DNA of 64,000 bases from Mesorhizobium ciceri WSM4083 (GTDB lineage: Bacteria > Pseudomonadota > Alphaproteobacteria > Rhizobiales > Rhizobiaceae): contig NZ_JAFG01000003.1 in the NCBI RefSeq assembly GCF_000519305.1, forward strand, positions 685,070-749,069, written 5' to 3'. The position numbers were made by a program, and so were the translations under genes. Each line of letters begins with the position of its first letter. Within the stretch, counting starts at the first letter, position 1. The notes beneath the pieces are model-generated. The model ran no database searches. It was not told the origin of the DNA and was given only the letters and a program-made list of their open reading frames with translations. This document shows, one piece after another, positions 50,558-60,329 of the stretch.

Positions 50558-51667
50558 ATGACTGCGAGGGAACGTGGCGCGGCCATCGACATCAAGGGCG
50601 CAACCAAGCGCTACGGCAATTTCACCGCACTCGACGATGTCAGCCTGCATATCGAGCCGGGCGAGTTCATGACGCTGCTCGGCCCCAGCGGCTCGGGCAA
50701 GACCACCACGCTCAACGTCGTGGCGGGCTTCACCGACCTCACCTCTGGCGACCTCGCCGTCGGCGGCAAGAGCATCGTCGCCCTGCCGGCGCACAAGCGC
50801 AACATCGGCGTCGTCTTCCAGCACTACGCGCTGTTTCCGCACCTGACGGTCGGCAAGAACGTCGCCTATCCCCTTACCTTGCGCGGCATGGACAAACAGG
50901 CACGCGACCGTCTCGTCGTACGTGCGCTGGACATGGTCAAGATGGCCGACTTCGCGCATCGCTATCCCTCAGAGCTGTCCGGCGGCCAGCAGCAGCGTGT
51001 GGCGCTGGCGCGCGCCATCGTGTTCGATCCGCCGCTGTTGTTGATGGACGAACCGCTCGGCGCGCTCGACAAGAAACTGCGCGAATGGCTGCAACTGGAG
51101 ATCAAGCGCATCCACCGCGAACTCGGCACCACTTTCGTCTATGTGACGCACGACCAGGAAGAAGCGCTGGTGCTCTCCGACCGCATCGCCGTCTTCAACC
51201 AGGGGCGCATTGAACAGGTCGGAACTGGCCGCCAGCTCTATGACGAGCCGACGACCTTGTTCGTGGCCAAGTTCATCGGCGAATCGACCAGTTTGCGTGG
51301 CACCGCCCAGACGTCCGGAAACGAAACCAGCCTGACGATCGCCGGCCAGAAGATCGTGGCCAAGGGCAAGCTGGCCAGCGGAGGCAAACCGGTGGTCCTG
51401 CTGCGGCCGGAAAAGCTCTCGCTTGCCGGCGCCAACACGCCTCCCGCCGCCGGGCAGAACAGCCTCACCGGTGAGGTCAGCGAGGCGATCTATCTGGGGT
51501 CGGGTTCGAAATACCAGGTGACGCTTCGCGACGGCTCGGTCGCCATCGTGCGCGCCTCGCTGGAAGCCACACCGTTCTCGATTGGTGACACGGTCGATCT
51601 GCGCTGGTCCGTCGTCGATGCAAAACTTCTTGCCGACGACGACCGCGCCGACATGACGATGACCTGA
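50558..51667 (+). CDS. Polyamine-type ABC ATP-binding protein (PotG/PotA-like)
   Basis: This 369-residue ATPase has Walker A GPSGSGKTTTLNV, Q-loop VFQHYALFPHL, signature ELSGGQQQRVALARA, Walker B LLMDEPLGALD and switch YVTHDQEEA. A C-terminal TOBE domain (VVLLRPEKLSLA... GSGSKYQVTLRDGS) is typical of polyamine and iron importers. AGGAG precedes the ATG, which lies one base after the permease stop. Confidence 0.92.
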   Translation: MTARERGAAIDIKGATKRYGNFTALDDVSLHIEPGEFMTLLGPSGSGKTTTLNVVAGFTDLTSGDLAVGGKSIVALPAHKRNIGVVFQHYALFPHLTVGKNVAYPLTLRGMDKQARDRLVVRALDMVKMADFAHRYPSELSGGQQQRVALARAIVFDPPLLLMDEPLGALDKKLREWLQLEIKRIHRELGTTFVYVTHDQEEALVLSDRIAVFNQGRIEQVGTGRQLYDEPTTLFVAKFIGESTSLRGTAQTSGNETSLTIAGQKIVAKGKLASGGKPVVLLRPEKLSLAGANTPPAAGQNSLTGEVSEAIYLGSGSKYQVTLRDGSVAIVRASLEATPFSIGDTVDLRWSVVDAKLLADDDRADMTMT

Positions 51668-51697
51668 CCGCTCCTTTCCCCCGCAGGATTTTTAGAC

Positions 51698-53080
51698 ATG
51701 GACGCCAAAGTCAACGGCAACGTCTCGTTCTGGTATGCCGACATCGGCCTGCCGGCCTATCGCGCGCCGCTCCCGGGTGAGCTCGAAGCCGATGTCTGCA
51801 TCGTCGGTGCCGGCTACACCGGCCTGTGGACGGCCTATTACCTGAAGAAGGCCGATCCTTCGATCCGCATCGCCATCGTCGAGCGGGAGTTCGCCGGCTT
51901 CGGCGCGTCGGGCCGCAATGGCGGCTGGCTATCCGGCGGCTTCAGCTGGTCGCGCGAGAAATATCTGCAGACCTCGACGCGCGGCGCCGTCATCGACATG
52001 GAAACCGCCATGCATGGCACGGTCGACGAAGTGATCGCGGTGGCCGAGGCCGAAGGCATCGATGCCGACATCCGCCGCGTCGACAATCTGACGGTTGCCA
52101 CCAACCCGCCGCAGCTTGAACGGATCAAGGCCGCCTATGCCGATGCGATCGGCTGGAGCGTCCCGAGTGAGCGTGTCAGCCTGATCGGCCAGGCAGAGGC
52201 CAAGGCCCGTATCAACATCAAAAATGTGCTTGGCGGTTATATCCACCACGGCACCGCGCGTGTGCAGCCGGCCAAGCTGGTGCGCGGCCTGTCCGAAGCC
52301 GTCGAGCGGCTTGGCGTGCCGATCTATGAACAGACCACCGTGACCGGCATCGAGAAGGGCAAGGTCACGACGAACCGCGGCACTGTGCGCGTGCCCATCA
52401 TCATCCGTGCCACGGAAGGGTTCACGGCCGGCATACCAGGCAATGAACGGCTCTGGCTGCCGCTCAACAGCGCGCAGATCATCACCGAGCCGCTGCCGCG
52501 GTCGCTGTGGGACGAGATCGGCTGGGAGGGCCATGAGCTTCTGGGCGACGCCGCGCACGCCTATTGCTATGCGCAGCGCACAAGGGAAGGCCGCATCACC
52601 ATGGGCGGACGCGGCGTACCCTATCGCTACGGCTCGCAAACGGATGTACGCGGCCAGACGCAGCAGGCGACGATCGAAAGCCTGCACGCCATCCTCACCC
52701 GGCTGCTGCCGCAGACAGCCAGGCTTCGCATCGACCACGCCTGGTGCGGCGTGCTCGGCGTGCCGCGCGACTGGTGCACGACAGCAGGACTCGATCCGCA
52801 AACCGGCATCGGCTGGGCCGGCGGCTATGTCGGGCTCGGCGTGTCGAGCTCCAACCTGTCGGGCCGCACGCTGCGCGACCTCATCCTGCGCCGCGACACC
52901 GAACTGACCCGCCTGCCCTGGGTCAACCGCCAGGTGAGCAAATGGGAGCCCGAGCCGATGCGCTGGCTCGGCGTCCACTCGATGTATCAGCTCTATCGCG
53001 TCGCCGACGAGCGCGAGGAAGCCGGCCTCCAGCACACGTCGAAACTGGCCGCGATCGCCGACCGCATCACCGGGCATTGA
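51698..53080 (+). CDS. FAD-dependent oxidoreductase (PuuB-like, DAO family)
   Basis: This 460-residue flavoenzyme has the dinucleotide fold EADVCIVGAGYTGLWTAYYL, then IVEREFAGFGASGRNGGWLSGGF, and a late IDHAWCGVLGVPRDWCTTAGLD with GWAGGYVGLGVSSSNLSGR. This matches gamma-glutamylputrescine oxidase (PuuB) and related amine oxidases. It lies 30 bases after the transporter ATPase. The synthetase PuuA and the later enzymes PuuC and PuuD are not in this cluster, so the actual amine could differ from glutamylputrescine. Confidence 0.85.
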   Translation: MDAKVNGNVSFWYADIGLPAYRAPLPGELEADVCIVGAGYTGLWTAYYLKKADPSIRIAIVEREFAGFGASGRNGGWLSGGFSWSREKYLQTSTRGAVIDMETAMHGTVDEVIAVAEAEGIDADIRRVDNLTVATNPPQLERIKAAYADAIGWSVPSERVSLIGQAEAKARINIKNVLGGYIHHGTARVQPAKLVRGLSEAVERLGVPIYEQTTVTGIEKGKVTTNRGTVRVPIIIRATEGFTAGIPGNERLWLPLNSAQIITEPLPRSLWDEIGWEGHELLGDAAHAYCYAQRTREGRITMGGRGVPYRYGSQTDVRGQTQQATIESLHAILTRLLPQTARLRIDHAWCGVLGVPRDWCTTAGLDPQTGIGWAGGYVGLGVSSSNLSGRTLRDLILRRDTELTRLPWVNRQVSKWEPEPMRWLGVHSMYQLYRVADEREEAGLQHTSKLAAIADRITGH

Positions 53081-53134
53081 GCTCGGAGCGATCCCAAAAC
53101 TTTCTGCATTTTCAGTGCCTGCCCGGAGACTGCC

Positions 53135-53491
53135 ATGACCGACTTCCAGACCTTCGCCCACCTCGCCTCCATCGATCTCGGCGAGCCCGAGCCCAAGCCG
53201 ACCTCAATCAGCGGCGATCAGTTCGAAGCCTCGAAGATGCTGTGGACCTCGCCGGACGGCATGCTGGAAGTTGGCGTCTGGGAGTGCACATCAGGCCGCT
53301 TCACCGCCTCGCGCGAGACCAATTCCGAAACCTGCCACATCGTGTCGGGCCGGGTCTCGCTGCATGGGCCGGATGGCCGCAGCGAAGAGGTTGGTCCCGG
53401 CGAAATGCTGGTGCTGCCGAAAGGCTGGAAAGGCGAATGGACGATCCACGAGAAGACGCGGAAGCTTTACATCCTGCACTTCGAAGCGTGA
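53135..53491 (+). CDS. Cupin-domain protein (EutQ/ureidoglycine-like)
   Basis: This 118-residue single cupin has MLEVGVWECTSGRFTASRETNSETCHIVSGRVSLHGPDG and EVGPGEMLVLPKGWKGEWTIHEKTRKLYILHF. It belongs to the small cupin_3 family, which commonly follows amine oxidases of the PuuB type in Rhizobiales. The usual metal histidines are reduced to E-T-x-H. It is the last gene of the polyamine-type operon. Biochemical role unknown. Confidence 0.85.
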   Translation: MTDFQTFAHLASIDLGEPEPKPTSISGDQFEASKMLWTSPDGMLEVGVWECTSGRFTASRETNSETCHIVSGRVSLHGPDGRSEEVGPGEMLVLPKGWKGEWTIHEKTRKLYILHFEA

Positions 53492-53508
53492 TCTGGCTGG
53501 AACAGCCG

Positions 53509-53766
53509 CTACTCGTCGTCCGAACCGCTGGCCGTCGGCTTGCCTTCAATCGCCTGCCGCAAGGCGTCGTTGATGCGGTCCTGCCAGCCCGGTCCATCCT
53601 CCTGAAAGTGGTCCAGCACGGCGCGGTCGATCCGGATCGAAACAAGCTCCCTGACGCCTGGAGCGGCCGAGGGCTCACGCATTGGAGCAGCCGGCTTCTT
53701 CACCGGCTTGAAAGCCGCTTCGGCGGCCGTCATCGGATTTGTTGGTCGGCGCGGAGGATTTGCCAT
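53509..53766 (-). CDS. BrnA-like antitoxin domain protein (orphan)
   Basis: This 85-residue protein ends with the BrnA/COG3514 ribbon-helix-helix-type domain: LVSIRIDRAVLDHFQEDGPGWQDRINDALRQAIEG. BrnA proteins bind DNA and neutralise the BrnT RNase encoded just upstream. Here the upstream gap to the nitrate reductase end is only 99 bases and holds no BrnT gene, so this is an orphan, possibly reused as a DNA-binding protein. ATG 53766 has AGGG 8 bases upstream. Confidence 0.75.
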   Translation of the reverse strand: MANPPRRPTNPMTAAEAAFKPVKKPAAPMREPSAAPGVRELVSIRIDRAVLDHFQEDGPGWQDRINDALRQAIEGKPTASGSDDE

Positions 53767-53865
53767 TGGATGACCCTGACTGAAGACGATTCGTGCACGA
53801 CGCTGCACGCTTGCGCCACCATAGCCCAACCAGCGCCGTCGCGCAGGCCCCTTTGGTCAGGACGA

Positions 53866-56727
53866 TCACTCGGCTGCTTGGAGAACCTGTGCGTTGATGA
53901 TGACCCTGATCTCGGCGCGGCAGGAACCGCAATTCGTGCCGGCATTCAGCGCCGCGCCGATTGCCGCGACGCTGCCGCAGCCGCGGCGCACCGCTTCGGC
54001 GATCTGGTTGGCACCGACGCCGAAACAGGAGCAGACGATGGCGCCGCGGTCGACGTCGATCCCGCCCGGCCGTCCGGCCACGATAGCCAGCCTGCCGCGT
54101 CGGTCGACATGATCGGCACTCAACTGTTCCGCCGCCCAGCCGCGCGACACGGCGACCGGTCCGGGCGCGACGAACAGCGCCCCGCACAGTTGATCGCCAT
54201 CGAAGGCGGCGATGCGATGCTGGCCGGCGTCGCGGTCATGATAGGCTGATATTTCGGCACCCAATGACGCGCCGAACAGCGACCCGGCAACGCCCGCCCA
54301 GTCGATGTCGTCATCGGCAAAGGCAAGCTCGACCCGCCAACCGCCCTTGCATTTGGCCACGGCCCAATAGGCCGCGGCATCGGGCGCCGGCCTCTGCCGC
54401 GTCACCGCAAAGCCAAAGGCTCTTGCCGCGAATTTCTCGATGCGGGCGGCGACATGTTTCAGCGCCGGCTGGCCGGAAATGGGATCGGTCAGCGGCGCGG
54501 TCAGCGTGTCGAGCCGGCCCCTTGCCGAGAACTGATCGGTCCAGTGCATCGGCGCAAACAGGCTGCCCTGGCGCTGGCGCGCCGTCACCAGCGCGCGCAC
54601 CAGCACGTCGCCGCGCGGGCTGGAAACGCGCACGATGTCGGCGTCACCGATGCCGAAGCGCTGCGCATCCACGGGGTGGATTTCGACGAAGGGCTCGGCG
54701 ATGTGCTGCGAAAGCCGCGGGCTTTTCCCCGTCCGCGTCATGGTGTGCCAATGATCGCGGATACGGCCGGTGTTGAGGATCAGCGGATAGTCGGGACTGG
54801 TGCGGACTACCGTGGTCGGGCGGATGGCGATGAAGCGCGCCTTGCGATCGGGTGTGTAGAAATTGCCGTCGGCGAAGAAGCGGGTGGTGGAAGGGCCATT
54901 TGCAGCCAACTCCGACTGATGTCGAGCTTGAGCGCCCCCCTCTGGCCTGCCGGCCATCTCCCCCTCAAGGGGGGAGATTGGCAGCTTCGCCGATGGCGCT
55001 CGTTCTGCAACGTTGGTAATTGGCGAAAGCTGTAGCAATAGCCGATCTCCCCCCTTGAGGGGGAGATGGCCGGCAGGCCAGAGGGGGGTGCCTTGGCTCG
55101 GCGCCGGCCATTGGAATGGCTCAAGCGCCTCATACCCCTCCGCATCAACCCCGGCACAAGCCCCGATATCGAAATCCCGCGCACCATCATTCTCGAACCC
55201 CGACAGCGCGGCATGCTCGGCAAACACCTCCCCTGGCGTCGCATAGGAAAACGCCTCGCCAAACCCCATCCGCTTGCCCACCTCGGCGACAATCCACCAG
55301 TCGGGCAGCACCTCGCCGGGCAGCTCCAAAAACGCGCGCTGGCGCGAAATGCGGCGTTCGGAATTGGTGACGGTGCCGTCCTTCTCGCCCCAGGCGGCGG
55401 CGGGCAGCCGGACATGGGCATGGCGGACGGTGTCGGTCCGGGCCAGCACGTCCGACACCACCACGAAAGGGCACGCCTTGATCGCCGCTTCGACGGCATC
55501 GGCGTCCGGCATCGAATCGACCGGGTTGGTGGCCATGATCCACAGCGCCTTGATGCGCCCGTCGGCCAGCGCCTGGAACATCTCGACTGCCTTCAGGCCG
55601 GGCTTTCCGGCAATGGCCGGCGCGTTCCAGAAGCGCTGCACACGGTCGCGATGGTCGGGGTTTTCGATCTCCATATGGGCGGCGAGCATATTGGCCATGC
55701 CGCCGACCTCGCGGCCGCCCATCGCATTGGGCTGGCCGGTGACTGAGAACGGCCCTGCTCCTGGCTTGCCGATGCGGCCTGTGGCCAAATGGCAGTTGAT
55801 GATGGCGTTGACCTTGTCGGTGCCGGATGACGACTGGTTCACACCCTGGCTGTAAACCGTCACCGTTTTCGCCGTCGCCGCAAACAGGCTGTAGAAACGG
55901 CCAAGCTCGTCCTCGCTCAGGCCGGTGGCGGCGGCGACGCCGGCCAGGTCGAGCGCGGAGGCCGCGAAAAGCGCTTGCCCGAAGCCGGTCGTGTGCGTCG
56001 TGATGTAGGCGCGGTCGAGCGCATTGTGCTGGCCGAGATAAGCGAGCAGGCCCGTGAACAAAGCGACGTCGCCATCCGGCGCGATCGCCAGATGCATGTC
56101 GGCGATGTCAGCGGTCATGGTGCGACGCGGGTCGACCAGGACGATCTTCATCTCCGGCCGCTTTTCCCGGGCAGCCGCAATGCGCTGGTAAAGCACGGGA
56201 TGGCACCAGGCGAGATTGGAGCCAACCAGCACGATCAGGTCGGCAAGCTCCAGATCGTCATAGGTTCCCGGCACGGTGTCGGAGCCGAAGGCGCGGCGGT
56301 GGCCGGCGACCGAGGAGGCCATGCACAGGCGCGAATTGGTGTCGATGTTGGCCGAGCCGACAAAGCCCTTCATCAGTTTGTTTGCGACATAATAGTCCTC
56401 GGTCAGCAACTGGCCGGAGACATAGAAGGCGACCGCATCGGGCCCATGCTCGGCGATGGTTTGCGAGAAGGTCGAGGCGACGAGGTCGAGCGCCTCGTCC
56501 CAGCCGGCGCTGCGGCCGTGGATCTCCGGATGGAGCAGCCTGCCGTCGAGGTCGATGGTCTCGGCCAGTGCCGAGCCCTTGGAGCAGAGCCGGCCGAAAT
56601 TGGCCGGGTGGTCGGGGTCGCCGCGGACGGACACCTGCCCGTCCGCGGCGACCTTCGCCAGCACGCCGCAGCCCACCCCGCAATAGGGGCAGGTGGTCCT
56701 CACCTCGCGCGCTTCGTCGATCTCCAT
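53866..56727 (-). CDS. nasA: Assimilatory nitrate reductase catalytic subunit, with in-frame repeat insertion
   Basis: This 953-residue molybdenum enzyme reduces nitrate to nitrite in the cytoplasm. It has the N-terminal [4Fe-4S] site (CPYCGVGC ... RLCSKG), molybdopterin-binding segments (DTNSRLCMASSV, VDPRRT, GTVTNSERRISRQR), the MopB C-terminal domain (ILNTGRIRDHWHTMTRTG) and a C-terminal BFD-like [2Fe-2S] domain (CSCFGVG ... CGSCRAE). Between residues ~545 and ~600 a palindromic repeat (54930-55092) is translated in frame (LWPAGHLPLKGGD ... LEGEMAGRPEGG), interrupting the conserved fold just before the MopB C-terminal domain. The start is 3 bases after the nirD stop. Confidence 0.93.
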   Translation of the reverse strand: MEIDEAREVRTTCPYCGVGCGVLAKVAADGQVSVRGDPDHPANFGRLCSKGSALAETIDLDGRLLHPEIHGRSAGWDEALDLVASTFSQTIAEHGPDAVAFYVSGQLLTEDYYVANKLMKGFVGSANIDTNSRLCMASSVAGHRRAFGSDTVPGTYDDLELADLIVLVGSNLAWCHPVLYQRIAAAREKRPEMKIVLVDPRRTMTADIADMHLAIAPDGDVALFTGLLAYLGQHNALDRAYITTHTTGFGQALFAASALDLAGVAAATGLSEDELGRFYSLFAATAKTVTVYSQGVNQSSSGTDKVNAIINCHLATGRIGKPGAGPFSVTGQPNAMGGREVGGMANMLAAHMEIENPDHRDRVQRFWNAPAIAGKPGLKAVEMFQALADGRIKALWIMATNPVDSMPDADAVEAAIKACPFVVVSDVLARTDTVRHAHVRLPAAAWGEKDGTVTNSERRISRQRAFLELPGEVLPDWWIVAEVGKRMGFGEAFSYATPGEVFAEHAALSGFENDGARDFDIGACAGVDAEGYEALEPFQWPAPSQGTPLWPAGHLPLKGGDRLLLQLSPITNVAERAPSAKLPISPLEGEMAGRPEGGAQARHQSELAANGPSTTRFFADGNFYTPDRKARFIAIRPTTVVRTSPDYPLILNTGRIRDHWHTMTRTGKSPRLSQHIAEPFVEIHPVDAQRFGIGDADIVRVSSPRGDVLVRALVTARQRQGSLFAPMHWTDQFSARGRLDTLTAPLTDPISGQPALKHVAARIEKFAARAFGFAVTRQRPAPDAAAYWAVAKCKGGWRVELAFADDDIDWAGVAGSLFGASLGAEISAYHDRDAGQHRIAAFDGDQLCGALFVAPGPVAVSRGWAAEQLSADHVDRRGRLAIVAGRPGGIDVDRGAIVCSCFGVGANQIAEAVRRGCGSVAAIGAALNAGTNCGSCRAEIRVIINAQVLQAAE
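54930..55092. repeat. Long palindromic repeat (~160 bp) inside nasA
   Basis: Two arms of about 50 bases, 54932-54982 and 55041-55091, are inverted copies with very few mismatches (shared CCTCTGGCCTGCCGGCC and TCTCCCCCTCAAGGGGGG). A ~58-base spacer separates them. Within each arm CCCCCTCAAGGGGG is itself a small palindrome. The element keeps the nasA frame open on the minus strand. It looks like a dispersed Rhizobiales palindromic repeat. Confidence 0.85.
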
Positions 56728-56730
56728 GGG

Positions 56731-57060
56731 TCAGGCCGCGCGGCTGGCCAGCGCTTCCAGCGCAATGAACAGACGCTCGCCTTCGACCCGCACCGGAATG
56801 GTGCGCACCGCGCCCTCGTCGGCGCCGAGCGCCTTGCCCGTCTCCAGCGAAATCACCCAATTGTGCAAGGGACAGGTCACCGCCGTGCCGTGCACGATGC
56901 CCTGGCTGAGCGGTCCGCCTCTGTGCGGGCAATGGTCGTCGATGGCGTAGACCTGATCGTCCTGGGTGCGGAATACGGCGATCTTTCCCTCTGGCGTGGC
57001 GACACAGCGCGCGCCACGGCGGGGGATGTCGGAGATGGAGCCGATGGCGATCCAGTTCAT
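56731..57060 (-). CDS. nirD: Nitrite reductase small subunit
   Basis: This 109-residue Rieske-type protein has the [2Fe-2S] motif CPHRGGPLSQG ... CPLHNWVISLETG (Cys-x-His and Cys-x2-His). It is the small subunit of the NADH-dependent assimilatory nitrite reductase and pairs with NirB. ATG 57060 starts the fold (MNWIAIGSI); longer frames run into nirB. It lies 5 bases after nirB and 3 bases before nasA. Confidence 0.93.
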   Translation of the reverse strand: MNWIAIGSISDIPRRGARCVATPEGKIAVFRTQDDQVYAIDDHCPHRGGPLSQGIVHGTAVTCPLHNWVISLETGKALGADEGAVRTIPVRVEGERLFIALEALASRAA

Positions 57061-57065
57061 GATGG

Positions 57066-59516
57066 TCACTCCGCCGCCTGCGCAAAGCCGACCGAGGCCA
57101 TCGGCCGGAATTCGTGCTTGTCCTTGCCGGAAACGCGCTCTGACCACGGGTCGACCTGGGCGAACTTCTGGCTGAAAACGAAGCGCTCGTAATAGGCCTT
57201 GCGCTTGTCGCCATCGTCCATGATCTGGCGCTTGATCTCGGGAATGCCGATGCGCTTGGCCCATTTGTAGATGCGCTCGAGATAGCGGCCCTGCTCGCGA
57301 TACATCTGCGTCAGCGCCACGATATGCGCCAGCGCCTCATCCTCGGTCTTGACCAGGCCGAGCACCTCGGTGCCCTTGATGTCGAGGCCGGCCGCGCCGG
57401 CAAAATGGATCTCGTAACCACTGTCGACGCAGATCACGCCGACATCCTTGCAGGTCGCCTCGGCGCAGTTGCGAGGACAGCCCGACACCGCCATCTTGAC
57501 CTTGGCCGGGGTCCACGAGCCCCACATGAATTTTTCGATGCGGACGCCAAACCCTGTCGAATCCTGCGTGCCGAAGCGGCACCAGTCCGAGCCGACGCAG
57601 GTCTTCACCGTGCGCAACCCCTTGGCATAGGCGTGGCCGGAGACGAAGCCGGCCTGACCGAGATCGGCCCATACCGCCGGCAGGTCTTCCTTGCGGATGC
57701 CGAGCATGTCGATGCGCTGGCCGCCGGTGACCTTGACCATCGGGATTTCGAACTTGTCGACGACGTCGGCGATGGCGCGCAGCTCCGCCGCGTTGGTGAC
57801 GCCGCCCCACATGCGCGGCACCACCGAATAGGTGCCGTCCTTCTGGATGTTGGCGTGGACGCGCTCGTTGATGAAGCGCGACTGGTAGTCGTCGGCGTAC
57901 TCGTCCGGCCAGTCGCAGACGAGATAATAGTTGAGCGCCGGCCGGCATTTGGCGCAGCCGCAGGAGGTCGTCCACTCCAGTTCCTGCATGACGGCGGGAA
58001 TGGTCTTCAGGCCCTTGGCGATGATCAGCCGGCGCACCTCGTCATGGCCGAGCGTCGTGCAGCCGCACATCGGCTGCACCGCCGCCGGATTGTATTTGTC
58101 GCCGATGGTCAGCACCATCAGCTTCTCGACCAGCCCGGTGCAGGAGCCGCAGGAGGCTGACGCCTTGGTGTGGGCGCGCACGTCGTCGAGCGAGGTCAGG
58201 CCCTTCCCCGTAATCGCGCCAGTGATCTTTCCCTTGCAAACGCCGTTGCAGCCGCAGATTTCCGCATCATCCGGCAAGGCTGCAACGGCCGCCATAGGGT
58301 CCAGCGGGGCACTCCCCTGGTAGGACTGGCCGAAGATGAGCGTGTCGCGCATTTCGGAAATATCGGTCTGCTTCTTCTTGAGGTCGTTGAACCAGGCTCC
58401 ATCAGCCGTCTCGCCATAGAGCACGGTACCGATGATGCGGTCGTCCTTCAGGACAAGGCGCTTGTAGACGCCGGCGGCCGCATCGCGCAGCACGATCTCC
58501 TGGCGGTCCTCGCCCTCGGCGAAGTCGCCGAGCGAGAACAGGTCGATGCCGGTGACCTTGAGCTTGGTCGGCGTGTCCATATGGACGAAGGCCGCCGCCT
58601 CGTTGCCGGCCAGCTGGCTGGCTGTGACGCGCGCCATCTCGTAGAGCGGTGCGACGAGGCCATAGACCTGGCCGTTGACCTCGGCACATTCGCCGAGCGC
58701 GTAAATGTCGGGATCGTTGCTGCGCATTCCGGCGTCGACGACGATGCCCCTGTTGACTGCGATGCCGGCCTGTTTCGCCAGCGCCGAATTCGGCCTGATG
58801 CCGACGGCCATCACCACAAGCGTTGCTGGGATAATGGTGCCGTCAGCAAGCTCCACCTGCCCGACCTTGCCGTTGCCTGTGATCGCCTGTGTGTTAGCCT
58901 TGGTGATCACCTTGATGCCGCGCTGCTCCACGGCACGCTGCAGCAGATAGCCGGCCGCGGGATCGAGCTGGCGCTCCATCAGCGTCGGCATGACATGCAG
59001 CACGGTGACGTCCATGCCTTGCGCGTTGAGGCCCGCCGCCGCCTCCAGACCCAGCAGGCCGCCGCCGATGACCACCGCCTTGGCCCGCGACTGCGCGGCG
59101 AGCATCATCGCCTGCACATCGTCGAGGTCGCGATAGGTCAGCACGCCCGGCAGGTCATGGCCGGGCACCGGGATGATGAACGGTACCGAGCCGGTGGCGA
59201 TGACGAGCTTGTCGTAGGGTTCGGTGACGCCATGATCTGACGTGACGGTCTTCGCTGACCGGTCGATGGTGACGATCTTGTGGCCCTTGTAGAGGGTGAT
59301 GTTGTTGGCGATGTACCAGCCGTCGCCGTGGATGATGATCTCCTCATAGGCTTTCTCGCCCGACAGCACCGGCGACAGCATGATGCGGTCGTAATTGACG
59401 CGCGGTTCGGCGTTGAAGATGGTGACGGTGTAGCGGCCCGGCGCCTGTTCCAGCAGGTGCTCGAGCATGCGCCCGGGGGCCATGCCATTGCCGATGATGA
59501 CAAGTCTTTCGCTCAT
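57066..59516 (-). CDS. nirB: NAD(P)H nitrite reductase large subunit
   Basis: This 816-residue enzyme reduces nitrite to ammonium with six electrons. In order it has an FAD/NAD domain (MSERLVIIGNGMAPGRML, VVIGGGLLGLEAAAGL), two BFD-like [2Fe-2S] segments (CGCNGVCKGK ... CGSCTGLV, and CGCTTLGHDE ... SCGCAKCRP), a ferredoxin-like half domain (VKVTGGQRIDMLG) and the sirohaem/[4Fe-4S] site (CVGSDWCRFG ... CPRNCAEATC). Length is typical. It follows the transporter ATPase by 4 bases and is part of the nitrate operon. Confidence 0.95.
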   Translation of the reverse strand: MSERLVIIGNGMAPGRMLEHLLEQAPGRYTVTIFNAEPRVNYDRIMLSPVLSGEKAYEEIIIHGDGWYIANNITLYKGHKIVTIDRSAKTVTSDHGVTEPYDKLVIATGSVPFIIPVPGHDLPGVLTYRDLDDVQAMMLAAQSRAKAVVIGGGLLGLEAAAGLNAQGMDVTVLHVMPTLMERQLDPAAGYLLQRAVEQRGIKVITKANTQAITGNGKVGQVELADGTIIPATLVVMAVGIRPNSALAKQAGIAVNRGIVVDAGMRSNDPDIYALGECAEVNGQVYGLVAPLYEMARVTASQLAGNEAAAFVHMDTPTKLKVTGIDLFSLGDFAEGEDRQEIVLRDAAAGVYKRLVLKDDRIIGTVLYGETADGAWFNDLKKKQTDISEMRDTLIFGQSYQGSAPLDPMAAVAALPDDAEICGCNGVCKGKITGAITGKGLTSLDDVRAHTKASASCGSCTGLVEKLMVLTIGDKYNPAAVQPMCGCTTLGHDEVRRLIIAKGLKTIPAVMQELEWTTSCGCAKCRPALNYYLVCDWPDEYADDYQSRFINERVHANIQKDGTYSVVPRMWGGVTNAAELRAIADVVDKFEIPMVKVTGGQRIDMLGIRKEDLPAVWADLGQAGFVSGHAYAKGLRTVKTCVGSDWCRFGTQDSTGFGVRIEKFMWGSWTPAKVKMAVSGCPRNCAEATCKDVGVICVDSGYEIHFAGAAGLDIKGTEVLGLVKTEDEALAHIVALTQMYREQGRYLERIYKWAKRIGIPEIKRQIMDDGDKRKAYYERFVFSQKFAQVDPWSERVSGKDKHEFRPMASVGFAQAAE

Positions 59517-59520
59517 GGTG

Positions 59521-60318
<798 letters not shown>

Positions 60319-60329
60319 CGCCCCTCTCC

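Noticed and set aside
52564..54249. A 561-codon plus-strand frame running from the oxidase into the nasA end
   Set aside because: It crosses three real genes in the wrong frame or strand and shows only low-complexity Arg/Pro/His sequence.
54930..55092. Transcription terminator or insertion sequence in nasA
   Set aside because: No transposase, target duplication or U-tract was seen; the element is short, keeps the frame open and resembles dispersed palindromic repeats.
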